Shown here one piece after another: positions 13,791-26,618 of a DNA stretch of 64,000 nucleotides. Location: assembly GCA_008694505.1 (NCBI GenBank), contig VZDJ01007747.1, positions 14,102,059-14,166,058 on the forward strand, given 5' to 3'. Both the position numbers and the translations under genes were made by a program. Below the pieces are notes generated by a model. It saw nothing but the letters and a program-made list of their open reading frames with translations, was not told the DNA's origin and searched no databases. The first letter of the stretch is position 1. Each line of letters starts with the position of its first letter. The DNA is from Cyanoderma ruficeps. Taxonomy: Eukaryota; Chordata; Aves; Passeriformes; Timaliidae.

Positions 13791-15755
13791 GCCCAAAAAA
13801 TTCACCCTTTTCCACTGAGAACTAAATAACATTATACATTTTTGAAAGAAGTGCAATTAAAATAGAATTCTGACTTTCATCAATTTCTGTTTTATAGCAT
13901 GGTGATTCAGGTACCTGAAATTCTTTCTTCGTATTGTGTTTCATCAGCTATACTGGCAGTCTGTCACTCTTGATAGAGATTATATTAGCAAATAAACAAA
14001 TTTACAAGAGATTTTTAGCATAGATTTCATCAAATTCCTAAAAGGTGAAGGACTAGAGCTTAGTCTGAAATTGACTTATTTCTGAAAATAAAATACGTAT
14101 TTGTCATCCTTTGTGTGGCAATTCCTCTTGTGTCCTGTGAGTTTTCATGTGAGTCTGCACAGATGTGCATTCTTTAAAAATTGAAAGAGAAAGGACTGCT
14201 TAGTTAATTTTGACAAGAAGGCACAGGTGCTGCTATATATGTTAAAAAACTTGATAATGTATGAATTATGAATAAATAGGTATTTAAGTGCATAAATCAG
14301 TACATTGATTATAAGGTTTTAGTTTACTTCTAAGGCACCTATAATTTAGTAATAAAATGTTCTGTCATGGTTTATAGATACTTTCAAGACAAGGAAAATG
14401 AACATTTACTCACAGATAATGTGTTGATGAGCTACAATTCTCTTGTAATGCTAATAGAACCCACTTCATAGAATGATCTAACTTATTTCTCTTTATAGTT
14501 AGAGATTATAATTTTTTTTTAATATGTTGTGAGGTTTGTGGTAGTGTCTTGACTTGCTTGGGTCTTATATCTTAATATTTCTAGAAACTTAAACAGAACA
14601 AGAGGTATTTTGGATCTCATATGTGTATATGTTTATGTGAATACAGATGTACAGATATACGCTGCATATTCTTGCAGGAAGTCATGTATACATTCCTACA
14701 GAGGGGCACGTTTATGCCTCATAGTTTCAGAGACGGAAGATTTCTATTTCAGTATCCACGGGGGTCTCTTTCTAACCTCTCCTCTGTTTGCTAAGGTTTT
14801 GGCATGCAAAGTGGAACATTGCCACCACTTCAGCTCCTATCTCACTGTTTGCCTACCCTACTGAGACAGAATCCTTCTACTTCTGTCACTACCTTTTCTT
14901 CCCTGATAGTATTTGGGGACTTCTAAAAAGAACTTTTTAACCTTGTGCTCTCTGGGACATCATCCCACTTCAACCTATTTTGTGGGTGTTTGTGCTGCCT
15001 CAGCAACTCATGGCCAAAATCCTGCCTGTGGTTCAAGCCTTGGGCAAGGGGATGAGCTCTGGAGCTTGTTTCTTTAGCAGTTTCAGAGGTCTCATCTGAC
15101 CTCAGAACCAGACAGCTGCTCTAGTGCAGCCAAATTGCCTTGATCTCTCAGCCCTTGATGCCTCGAAGGGCTATCAGAACTGTAGGAAAAGGATCAGTTC
15201 TGATTAGATACCTGCTTTCTTTTTCCCTTCTCTACATCATGCTATAAGAATGGACCTTTCCAGGGCCATGCAGTCACTGTGAGGAATGAGGCAATCCTCT
15301 TCATACAATTTCATCTGACTAAGCTGAAGATAATGAGATGCAAAATTGCATCATGCTGCTCTCCACTGATACTGGATTATCATGCAAAGACTGATATGAC
15401 GGTCTCCTTCACCTGTAGTTGAGCCTCTTCTTCTGTTCTTCATCATACAATAGCATTTATTATCTGGGTCTGTGCTCAGAGGTAATGTTACGTCAATCAT
15501 TCATGCTGTACATGGGAAATGAGAGGATTTCAATGTCAAGATGTCTTCTCCTCTCTCCTATATACCATGATACTGCCTCCTGGAGAGGGGCTGACCTGCA
15601 GATCATGTGCCTGTGCATTTAGTTCTGGGATCAGATGGCAGAGAAAGGTGAACTCTGTTTGACTTGTATCCTTCTAGGACCAGGAAGGAACACGAACCAA
15701 GTTGCACGGATGATGAGAAAAGCTTTTAAGACCCTACCAGAAGTGTGAGTCAGGA
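13791..15755. other. Unique sequence, moderately GC-rich at 14.9-15.25 kb
   Basis: No gene or known repeat is recognised. The part from about 14940 to 15250 is less AT-rich than its surroundings but has no long open frame. A segment beginning after a good acceptor at 15699-15700 ('CCTTCTAG') has only short open frames and a weak donor, so it is not called as an exon. Confidence 0.6.
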
Positions 15756-15972
15756 CATAGAATCATAGAAGTATTGGAAGGGGACTTTGAAGATGATCTA
15801 ATTCCAACCTCCCTGCTGTGGGCAGGGATGCCTTCAACTAGAGCAAGTTGCTCAGAACAGCCTCCAACCTAGCCTTGAACACCTTCAGGGACAGTTTCTC
15901 CACAACCTCCCTGGGAAACCTATTCCAGTGCCTCACCACCCTCATGGTAAAGATTTTTTTTTTCCTAGAGAG
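15756..15972 (-). mobile_element. CR1 LINE 3' fragment, antisense
   Basis: It starts with 'CATAGAATCATAGAAG', the complement of the CR1 octamer tail, then shows 'ATTCCAACCTCCCTGCTGTG', 'GGGCAGGGATGCCTTCAACT', 'AGCCTTGAACACCTTCAGGG' and 'TTCCAGTGCCTCACCACCCT'. These are in the order and spacing of the CR1 3' end. Similarity stops in a T-run near 15955-15972. The copy is short and 5'-truncated. Confidence 0.95.
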
Positions 15973-17705
15973 GAAATAAGGTTGATAGTTCCCAAGGTCA
16001 CCCTAACTTCACTTCTTATATATGGCTACTGTATTTCCCTTTTTTCTAACACTTTTTAAGTGCATCCCCTTCAGAGAAATGCCTGAAATTTGTCACAGTT
16101 TTACAGGTATCTGTCCCTGTTTTATTTCTTCCAAAGTTTCTCTCTCTGTTAAGGAAGTCTTGCTGGAGTGTGTGTATCAAGCGTTGAAATTGTATTCATC
16201 ACCTTACCAAGCAGCAAAGATAGTGGATGGCAGAAAAATGGAAGACTCACATGGGCTCCACTGTTCTTTTTTGTATGTACACCTACCATCCCTTTTCTTC
16301 ATAGCTGACAGCCAGAAACATGTTTCTTTCCCTCAGTAAAAGAATGAGAAGAATGAGAATAGGAGCTTGGGGAGGGCTTTAACTCTGTTCTGTTAATGTA
16401 TTGTCTGGTTGTGGGTTTTTTCCTAACTGGAATTTTGTGTGCTTTTCCTCAAAATTCATATAATCTTCCTGTCAAGTGACCCCTCTGAAGTTTCAGGTCC
16501 TTTCTTGTTCCCTGCCAGCTGGTTTTATAACTAAACCAGAAGAAATCTGCAGACCATAATAATACAAGGTGTAAGCAAACGGTTACTGCTGTATTGTTTA
16601 TGTCATAAGGCAGAAGTCCAAATGTAAGGTGTGGTAGTTGAAATTTCATTGAAAAATGAGTGACACATATGAAGCTTTTTTGCCTTGTAAAAAAAATTCT
16701 ATTGATTATATTTTTAAATCCACCGGTGAAATAGATGCTGTTGATAACAACTGGTTTTGTGTAAGTTGTTTTCTAAAATAATTAAATACTATTAAAGCCT
16801 GTTCAGGAACACAAGCATGCATGAAATCTTTCTTTACATATGGTTCATTTATAACTTAATACATCTTCACAGTTTTACCCTATAGTATTTTTTTTGAAGT
16901 CAGGAGCTGTGAATTGAAATTAAACTGTCAATTCTGTAGTATTTACTTCAGTTTAAAGACTATGTCAGGATGGGATATAACAGTGTCTGTTAAAATCTAC
17001 AGAGATCAAAACTTGGATGAAAGAAAATATTATGAGTGAATAGAATTGGAGTTGCCATAAACTCCTCAATTTGATTTTCTATTATAGTTGGAGAGAAGAA
17101 ATTTGGATATCATAGTGGCATACAGAATAATGAGAAGCCATATTAAGTCCTTGTTGCCTGTCATAAGGAACAGTGATTCTTCCCTCTTTTACCACATTTT
17201 TCTAAACCTACAACCTGTGGGAAACAGAGCAAAGCCTCTGCTTTGTTAGAATTCTCTCTTTAGAGGAATCCAAAACCCAGCAGTTTTCTTTCTTAGTCCT
17301 TTGCATCTGATGTGGTCTTTGCACCTCAGGCAGAAGCATTCCTGTTCCTATTTCTCCTTCATAAATTCTAATTCAGTGTTTTAAGTTTCTTTGCTTTTAA
17401 ACATTTGGGGGCTCTTTTAAAGCTGAAACATATTTTAAGACTTTGAAAAAAGTTAGTGCTTTTTCTGGTTAGTTTAGTTACTGTTACTTGTCTGTGAGGT
17501 AAGCCTAGAATCCTTTTCCGTAATTGCACTAGGGATCATTTTTACTGCAGGAACATTAGGTGAAATGACTCTTACAAATATAGATTGCATCAGTAAATAT
17601 AGATATTATTTTCCTTATTTTTAGGCTAAATTAAGTTCCTCTTTAAAGTATGTTACAAATGTGTCTGACCACCTATCATGGTTTCACAATAGGTTCAAAA
17701 ATATA

Positions 17706-17734
17706 ATATGTAATTCTAAACCAGAATTACATAT
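17706..17734. repeat. Perfect 12-bp inverted repeat, 5-base loop
   Basis: ATATGTAATTCT (17706-17717) and AGAATTACATAT (17723-17734) are exact reverse complements with the loop AAACC. The structure is compact but AT-rich. Pairing does not extend outward, so it is too short for a standard microRNA precursor. Confidence 0.85.
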
Positions 17735-20700
17735 ACAAATAATTTCAACCTCTATTTTTATTCATGGTATGAGCAATGAGTAGTCACTACAGTTGTGTTT
17801 TGTGAGGTGAAATGAATGTCGCAGGTCTTAAGGAGGAAAAATTTCAGTAATTACAGTAATTAGATATATTTTGTGATTGCTTTTGCTTCCTTGTGTTGGT
17901 TGGGTTGGTTTGGGTTTTTTTTCCCAGCTGAAGGGATGTTGAAAGTGCAGTAAAATAACTTTGTTGACATTAAATAATATTATAAAGTTGTCATTTGGAA
18001 GGAGGGTCCACAATAAAATGGTGTTTCTTGTCAATTTCTGGCATACACTTGGTTGAGCTTGTCACAATTAAGCATTAGATTTGCTATTTCCAGGTCCTCT
18101 TTTAATTGTAAGCACTACATCAGGTATATATTGAAGAATTATCTTAAGAGTAAATTCATGGGGAAAAGCTGCTAATTTCCCACACAGCTAAAACCAGACC
18201 TGTGATGGAGATGGAAAAATGTGATGCAAAACATACTTATGACCATTCTTAAGGAAAGAATTATATTTTATCAGTAACTAATTGGAGGAGTGCTTTAATT
18301 ACACATTGAGATGGGCTTGATGGATTAAGTTATTCCTTCAAGATCTTGGAGTATAAATGAAGTGTTATATATTTAAAATTATAGGCATCTTGATTAAAGT
18401 TATTAATTTCACCTTCCCCCTTGAAAATGACTGTGTTACATGTATGTTAATTATATTAGTAAAATAAAATTGAAATGAAATCATATTTTTGGTAGTCTGA
18501 TTAATATCTTATTTTTTTTTCATGTGTATCTTAAGTGCCTGTTTAAAGTAATGCATCTTTCAAGAAAAAAGCCTGTCTGCATTCAACTTTTTTGCCCTAG
18601 TACCTATGAGAAGTCTCATGGCTGGTTCTGCAAAACACACCCAAAGTAATTTGTGGGTTATGATCTCGTACAACATAGACATGTTAATCTAACTGTAATT
18701 TCAAGCAATCATTATTCTATTTGTATTGAAATATTTAACTTCTCAACTTTCAAAATTATGTCATTGCTTTTAAGACAGTTAACTAAGCAATTAAATATAA
18801 CTGATATCAGAAAACTGATGGATTCTACATTTCTAAAAGTTTTGAACCTGAATTTCAATCAGAATTTTTATATCCCTTCTGGTATTTCACATGACTACTT
18901 CCAGTATTACATTACTTGTGTCCTGCCCTCTAGTGTAATCCTCATTGCTACAGAATACAAATAAGTGTCTTCCTCAAAAAAACACAGAGTGCACACAAAA
19001 CGACATAGAACAGTGTTCACCTAAGTTGTAGAGTTTTTTCTGAAACAGTAATAATATCTAATGAGACCTGAACTTAGAGATGCAAGAAATTAATAACTAG
19101 AAAGCCAAAATGCTCATCATGGAGAAAAACAAACTGAATTGAGTCAATTTTTCTCTCCTGTGTTAATTTGTAATTAATTTCTTTAGTTTTCTTTCACTTT
19201 GCCTTTTTACAAGAGAACTGGGAATGCAAAAGAAAAAAAAAGTAGTATCATCTTTCCAATTATGATAGGAGTTATTTTCATTTTTTTCTGAATTTTGACA
19301 GTTTTCATAGCAAGAAGGAGGCGGTTAGAACATGCTTGTTTTTGCACTCTTTTTACATCCTTCGTGTATAAACACACACATACAGACCCAGGTTATGCTG
19401 TGAAAAAGCTTGTACAAAGCAATACAATAGCATTGCAAAGCAGAGGAAATATATGAAATAAGTAATGTAAACGTCCCAAGGGAACTCATAAAATTATTTT
19501 CAGTGTCTCCCCACTATTTGTTAGAACTGGAATTTATTATTTGATAAACCATGGTAATTATGTCTTCAATTTCTTTTTTAATTTAGCAATTTTCTTCTCT
19601 TGCCATGAAAGATGAGTATTTAAATATGTTGTGCTGGAGTCTCAAATATTTGTTGCTATTATGTTTGATAGAAGGAGCTCTCTAAAACATTTTAAGTTTT
19701 AAAACAAGCAAAATATCACAATGTAGGATTTGAGTTAGAAATGGGGTTGGAAGGATTTATGATGCGGATGGGAAATTGATCTATTTAAAATCTCAGAGTT
19801 CAGGATTGATTTGGTTGGCTTTTTTGGGCCAGAATCAAATCTCGTTTGTATGACTTACCCAAATAAAGAGTAAATTCTATGTTAGATTCTGTGGTTGTGG
19901 TAAAATTATTGTTGGAATTATCATAAAAGATGAATCTATGAATAAAGAATTCAATGTCAGAGTAATATTTTCCTCCTATTTAAGTGTATAGAATCAATAA
20001 ATCAAAGAAAAATTCATCGAGAAATCTAATAAAACCATCTTGAAAATACTTGGTAGAAACATTATTTTTGGTGGTTTTAAGAGGCAAAAACCAATTGTTG
20101 AAAGATGAGATGAAATATAATTTGATAAAAAAAATTAAAATTAAAGGCTGTTTATTCAGAACAAATAGCATTTTACATGACCTGAGGAAAACAATTAATT
20201 GTATATAGCTCTTAATAACTATGTGTCATTTTTCCTCAGTTAAAATAGTTTGTTTTCCTTATTTTGTTCAAAGACTCTTTGTGTGATCTAGTTTGAAAGA
20301 AAAACCAGAGGAGGAGAATTACAGCGAGTATACTGCAGAGATGACAAATGCAGTTGGATCAGTTATGGGCTTTGGTACGGCTGTGCTGTAGGGAACCTGC
20401 AGAGGTATCAGAGCTTTTTTCTAATCAGAGGATAGAGAACATTTTGTCATAGAGTGAAAGAAGGAATAAAGGACAGGAAAGGACATATCTTAATTTCTGT
20501 ACAGAATCTGCTCTTAAAAAAAAAAAGTTTTGGATAGACCTCAAAGCATTTGCAGGACATTCCTTTCATTGTATGCTTTCAGATTTGATTTACACAATGC
20601 AACTTCTGTTATTCTACATTTTCGGGTATTTTAATCAGATTTATTGGGGTTTTTTTTAGAGGGTCTTACTGCACAGCTGTAATGATAATTTCAGAAAGCA

Positions 20701-23700
20701 TAGTCTTTCTAAAAGTGTGAAAAAATTCTTAATTTTTTATTAGAAATTGAATAAGAAATTACTATGGCTGGATGAAGGTTAGAAAAATACCCTTATTTAA
20801 TATACTTAAAGGAGTAGCAGATAATTTACTTTCTGAGTTAAATTACTGATAACCACATGAAACTTTTTTAAAAATTTGTTTCTATTTCATGTATCAAATT
20901 CTGATACTACAGAACCAAAAATTACCCAAAAGACAACTACACATAAATGTAACTAAAGCATACGAAAAAGTACCAAAGAACAAGCTGACAAGAAGACTAG
21001 CATTTTTTTATTTTTCTAATAATTTCATTTTAATGGCATAACATGATTAAGCCGTTGTTTATTATTAATTATATTTAAGTTAACAGATATAGCAAGAGCT
21101 TTTAATGACATTGCCAAAATGCTATCGTGAGAAGTAAATGAAAGTTTACACAAGGAGTGGATTCAGTCTCAAGCAGTTTAAGAGGAAATGTACAATCAGA
21201 ATCAGAAAATTAGAATTAGGAACAGGTAGAGTGCATTTTGTCCACAAATGTAAAAAGATTTTTCTAAACAATCAAAAGGAAGTTTGAAAGTGTAATAGAA
21301 ATTTCCAAGTTGTCAGAATGATCACACAAATTTTCTCAAAGGAAAGCTCAGAGAACATCAGTTATTTTGGTTTGAGGGCTGAAGCTTTGAGTGTACTAGG
21401 CTTTTCTGTTTGGCATTTATAAGCAGATTTCATCTGCCAGCACATCTCTTAACTCAGAGAATATTGAGTTCTTTACTTATGTAGAATTACATGTTCAATG
21501 AAGAAAAATCAAAAATTATGAAAAACAGAGATACTACTTATGTTAGTGACCCCAAGTAAATACAAAAGAAAGTGAAAAACAGTAAAGAGAGCTTAATAAG
21601 ATAGTAATGATTGTGTCATAAGAAAGCCTGAGATTCTGTTACCTCACAGTATCAGCAAATCAGATTTCTGAAATAAAATGGGCATGGCTTTTGTAGAGTC
21701 TATAAGATAATGAAACACCTAAAATCCTCAGCAATAGCAGGGTTTGAACAGTGATTAAATTATTCCATCTCCAGAATAGGTGTGTAATTCTTGAGTCAAA
21801 AGAGGTGACCCAAAAGTAAGGTCTCCATAGTCACTGAGTTGGTTGCACTGGTCAGTACACCTTATATTTCAGTTGTAGTTTCATCATTTGTGTGGTTGAA
21901 AATTATGTTCAATGAATACAGCAATATGAAAATGAATTTACTCAAATGTGCTGAAAAGTAATGAGTGTGAACTCTGAGGGGAACTAAGAAAAATTATTAC
22001 ACAATGGCCTCTGGCAGTGCCCCTCACTGTTTTCCTAATTATATAGAGAAAATTCTAGATTTCTACCAACTATTGGACATAGTTGCTTCTTACACATAGC
22101 ATAGCTGCTGTCAGCGAGGAGGATCCAGGTTATTTTTCTACCCTTTGGAAGATATTTGGGTCCCAGCATTACTGAAGTCTTTGTTTCTTTATCTGTATGC
22201 AGGCAAAGTGTTTCTGTGTACTCACTGATGCTCCTATGCCAAAGGCAGTGCAGAACAGAATATAAAATAATCCTGAAGGGCAAAACTTTTTTATTTTTTA
22301 AATCAGCTTATGCTGTTGGTGATGCCTTATGAGGGTTGATCACAACTGCGGTGTCTAACAGGATATGTCTAAAAGGAGTTTCCCGGAAAATTAGCTGGTA
22401 CAAAAATTAATCTTCATGATTCAGCAAATGTCATTCTTCCATCTGGGTCAATATTGAACTAGTTCTATTCCCATGACTTTGGGTCACTGTGTTGTTGAAG
22501 ATAGATCTGAGATAAGATAAAAAGTTGAAGACTTTATATTGATTATTTGATTTTCAACCTTGAGGTAAAGGCATGTAGGGAATCAATGTAATCTTTACAG
22601 AATATTTCACTGTTCCTGTTCTGTCTACAGTTATCTGATGTCTGGCCACATTTTCCAGAAATTTTGAAGCACCGAAAAGTAAAGATGAAACAGAAAAGTT
22701 ACTTCAAGAATGAAACAGAAATACTTTCATTCTGTCATTGATATTATCAATTTAAAGAAATGAAGAATTTAGCTATAATTCAAGCTTAAATTCCTTCTAT
22801 ATCTTTTTTTAAATTAGTCCAAATTGAAAGATCAAAATGAGTGAGTGAATGTCATCAGTAAAAAACAGAAGATTATTTTAAATTTAGGTTGGATAGTACA
22901 TTCTGTCAAAAATTTGTGGAAACATGGGAATATGTTGTTTCACATTTTTAGTAGTTAAAAGTTTCATAGCAAAACCCAACAAGAGTAGCATTTTTTTTTC
23001 TATTTGCTGGAACTTTTTTTTTTTTAAAGCAGTTGTAAGGATTTTTAAAGATGAGCGTGTCTTAAAAAGGAATAAAACTATGGAATATTGTCAAGTAGGT
23101 ATAGCATGTAGCAAAATATTTTGCAGACATTTAGACACTGAATATTTCTACAAGTAATATTATTAGACTGCTCAGGTTTCTTGCACTATATCTTTTCGAA
23201 AACTAAATCCACTGAGGTAAAATCTATTTTGTTTATTCTTTTAATCCAGCCCCTAGAGACATTGTTTTATAGACAGCTTACCCACTAGCTTAAGAAGACC
23301 ATTCTTGCTTTTGCACGTGTAGTCTATTTAGGCCATCAACAGCAAACATGGAAATTGTATTTTGTAGTCCTCCAGGGAAGCAGAGACTTGATAAGTATCC
23401 ACCAAGTGCACTTACTTCAAGTGATAAATTAAAACAGAAGTAGGAAAACACAGGAGCCACAAAATTATATTGTCAGTCTGAAAATCTACACTAAGTTGAA
23501 AATACTAGTTGACAAGAAACTTGATCAGCAGACTGATCTTAGGCCTCTTGGGCTCAATTTGGAAATGGAAAAGAGGAGCAGAGATGATAAATTGCATAAA
23601 AACAATATCTGCTCACAGTACTATGTACGGTGTTGGCATTTCCATTAAAAATTGGTATCTTCAGGGACGTCTCCGTTTGACCCAGAGTGGTGGGATGTTT

Positions 23701-25140
23701 TTATATTTATTTTTGAGTTTTATTGGTTTATATTTTTTCTTTATATATTTTCAAGAGAGGAAAATATTGCTTGTATTTTTAAGCTGTAAAGAAACTTTTA
23801 GCATATACAGTTCTTAAATTGTTTCCCTGTTTCACAACTGAAATGAAGGACTGGTTTTGCAGACATTCACTCTTTTGTGTAAATGGTCTAGCTTACATAT
23901 CTATTGCTAAAGAAAATTGGGATAATTCTGTTTTCATATCTTTAGCATTTGATTTCTCTATTTCATTGAATAATGTAGTGTTGTGATTTGTAAAATGTAA
24001 TTTTTTTTGCACCACAGCCATTTGAGAACTATAACAGATATCTGTACAGCAGATAGCTCTCAAAATATATATGCTGACCATCTGATTGCATATTCAGGGA
24101 AATGATGTATGTTTTTATTACTATTTGGAATTAGGTATGAGAAGTGGCAGCTGATCTTTTGTGCTTTCAATTTCTTTTATGTCTCATCTTAAAAAGATGC
24201 ATATGTCTATGTTTATAGACTCACTGTTTGATTTTGAAATTAAAATTTAGATAAGATTACAAAAACATGGGGAAAAAAGCAAAACCTGAAGTGCATCAAA
24301 AGAATCAATTAGCTTCATTTTTTAAATAATATTAAAATATAATTTCCTATCCCAACATAGTAGTTGTTATTTAGCAAAATAAAAACTAGGCTTACGCAGT
24401 GCATAAGAACAATATACAGCTCTCTTTATTTTTGCATATATGCATGTTTATGTATAAATATCTATATAAACAAGATCCTGATAATTCAGTGTCTGAAAAA
24501 AGAAAAAAATGCTGTTTGAGCACCGTCCCAATATAAAGGACTCTCCAAAGCTCACAGCATAACTGCCTGTGGAGTCTGTCATAGAACCACATGCTGCTAC
24601 TGGAAAAATACCTTCTACCTTGCTGAAAAGTGGTGAGATGAAGTAGCAATTAAGAATAGCAGGATAGTTTTGTTCACCTTCATGGCTGGGCCTATTATTT
24701 TTTTTTTTCTTCCCTCTGATGTGAATGCACAGAAAATGCTCATAGAATGGTTCTAATGGTGTTCATTCTGGTTAGTTCTGCTTGCCCCTTAATAACATTA
24801 AGTGTATTTCTAATCCTATTTTTGGGAATATTTTTAGTGTCTGTGTCTTATATTTTTGGATTTTATACCAGTTTTTAAAGATTGGAATGAATTATATGTA
24901 AACTTTTTTAAAGGAAACCTGGTGTTTGACAAATGCTCATCAAAGCAAAGGAAAGAATTACCAAGTGCTCTGTGCAACTAATGCAGGCAGCTTATCAGAA
25001 GAATGCAAATTGTGGTGTCTTTTGGTGATGCTTTTAGTGCAGAAAAATACAATTAAGGATAGTAGAATGTTTCTCTGAGTAGTAAATCTAAAGATATTAT
25101 GTCTGGCTCAGAGTAAGTTCCAAATATGTAGGTTGCCATT

Positions 25141-25252
25141 TCCCATGGAGGGGCAGGGCTATGAAGTTTTGCTTTGTGTGCCGTGTTTTTATGCTACTCC
25201 GGGCACATCACCGGTCACTGCCGGAGGCAGCACAATGACTATATAAACTTTT
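25141..25252. other. Isolated GC/CpG-rich patch with hairpin and TATA-like motif
   Basis: In CpG-poor surroundings, about 30 bases (25197-25226) hold four CpGs. CTCCGGGCA (25197-25205) pairs with TGCCGGAG (25219-25226) with one bulged base, and the palindrome ACCGGT (25210-25215) lies in the loop. About 13 bases downstream is CTATATAAAC. The wording 'CCGGTCACTGCCGGAGGCAG' resembles the 3' end of ancient CR1/L3-type LINEs, so a very old repeat remnant is one explanation. A conserved element or cryptic promoter is another. Confidence 0.35.
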
Positions 25253-25709
25253 ATGAAATATAAATCCACCTGGATGTTTCATAGCATTTTGAAATTTAAA
25301 TTCAGTTTATTGCTAGATTTCAGATCTAAATAGTGTGAACAGCTCCTTATACCTGTGAAACTTGTCCTTTGGGTTTCTCTGTAACCTCAAATACCATGCA
25401 ATTTACATTCTATGTCTTGGTAATTAAAACAAAACAAACTTGCTGGAAACTCTTTTGTTCTAGATATTGTTTTGAAATTCAGGTTTCCAAAGTACTTGGT
25501 TAACATGGAATGCTCTTTTCAAAGAAGGTATTGTTAAGGAGTTAACACTTCTGGCTGATAAATGCCTAACTGATTACATGGCTTTTTTACTACTATACAT
25601 AGTTAGAGAACTGTTTCCCCTCATTTGTCACAGATCCTATTGATTCCACATGTCAGAGCTCACTAAATAGCTCTTTCAATGGCCAGCCTCTCTTTCATAT
25701 GTCTACAGA

Positions 25710-25740
25710 GCATATGGCTTTTTTTTTTTTTGCATATGCC
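25710..25740. repeat. Poly(T) tract flanked by a 7-bp direct repeat
   Basis: Thirteen T residues (25719-25731) are bracketed by GCATATG at 25710-25716 and 25732-25738. A homopolymer between short direct repeats is the footprint left by insertion of a poly(A)-tailed RNA copy, here severely truncated. GCATATGC is itself palindromic, so chance slippage is also possible. Confidence 0.45.
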
Positions 25741-26300
25741 TATATTTTGGGATTTTGATTTGCATAAAACATATCCTATTTACAGTGCACTATTCCATAC
25801 CATGTGATAGTTATTGGATGCAGTGTTATCTAAATTTAACCTGGCATTCAAATACAGTTTCTAAGTTATGGTAGAAAGCACATTATGTTGGAATTCTTTT
25901 AAGTGACAGTAAGAAAAAAGTTTTATAGAAATTAATGATTTCTTTTTATACATGTGCATCTTCCATTAGCAATATTCTTTGTTACACTTGTGCATTGAAG
26001 AATAATTATGGATTAAGAAAAATACAGAAAGGACAAAATATATTTTAGCAAATAATTTTCAAAGGCTCTTTTTCTACCCTGACACCATGTTAACCTTTCT
26101 CTTTTTTATCTTTCATATTTTTATCACTGGTGCAACTGATCACAGAGATGGGGTAACTGAGGTTCTTGCTAATACATCCCTTGGGGTGAATTAGAGTGAA
26201 ACAACGCTGACTATGACTAGAAGGTTGTAACAAGAATAGGTTACTCAGCTGTTCAGAAGTTTTCTCATTTCCAACATCAGCATATTAGTGGCCTGTCTAT

Positions 26301-26618
26301 AATCACAGAATGGGGCAGACTGGAAGGAACCACAGTGAATCATCTGGTCAAATCTCCTTGCTCAAGCAGAGTCGTCCCAGAGCACATGGCACAAGATTGT
26401 GCCCAGATAGTTCTTGAAAATCTCTGGTGATGATGACTCCACAGCCTCTCTGGACATCTGTTCCAGCATTCCATCCATGCGCTGTGGAGAAGTTCTTCCT
26501 CCTGTTCAGGTAGAACTTCCTGTGCATCAGTGTCTGCCCGCTGCCTCTTGTCCTATTGCTCAGCACCACCGAGGAGAGACTGGCTCCATCCTCTTGATAG
26601 CTTCCCTTCAGTATTAGT
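26301..26618 (-). mobile_element. CR1 LINE 3' fragment, antisense
   Basis: It begins 'AATCACAGAATGGGGCAGAC' and continues with 'GATGACTCCACAGCCTCTCT', 'GTTCTTCCTCCTGTTCAGG', 'CTGCCTCTTGTCCTATTGCT' and 'GAGACTGGCTCCATCCTCTT'. This variant of the CR1 3' region differs from the copies at 13.4 and 44.6 kb, so it probably belongs to another subfamily. Short open frames on both strands here are repeat shadows. Confidence 0.92.

Larger units (their letters stand above)
15973..26300. other. Long unique AT-rich tract
   Basis: No interspersed repeat, RNA gene or convincing coding exon is seen in about 10 kb. Open frames up to 105 codons (for example 16022-16339 and 18653-18964) have AT-driven composition and no recognisable motifs. 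A perfect 12-bp hairpin (17.7 kb), a GC-rich hairpin next to a TATA-like sequence (25.2 kb) and a poly(T) flanked by a direct repeat (25.7 kb) are listed separately. Confidence 0.65.

Noticed and set aside
15701..15744. Possible exon after 'CCTTCTAG' with a downstream GTGAGT
   Set aside because: The donor has T at the last exon base, two of three frames stop early, and no peptide is recognised.
24739..24778. 'CATAGAATGGTTCTAATGG' as a CR1 3' tail
   Set aside because: Only the first dozen bases resemble CR1, and none of the next landmarks follow.
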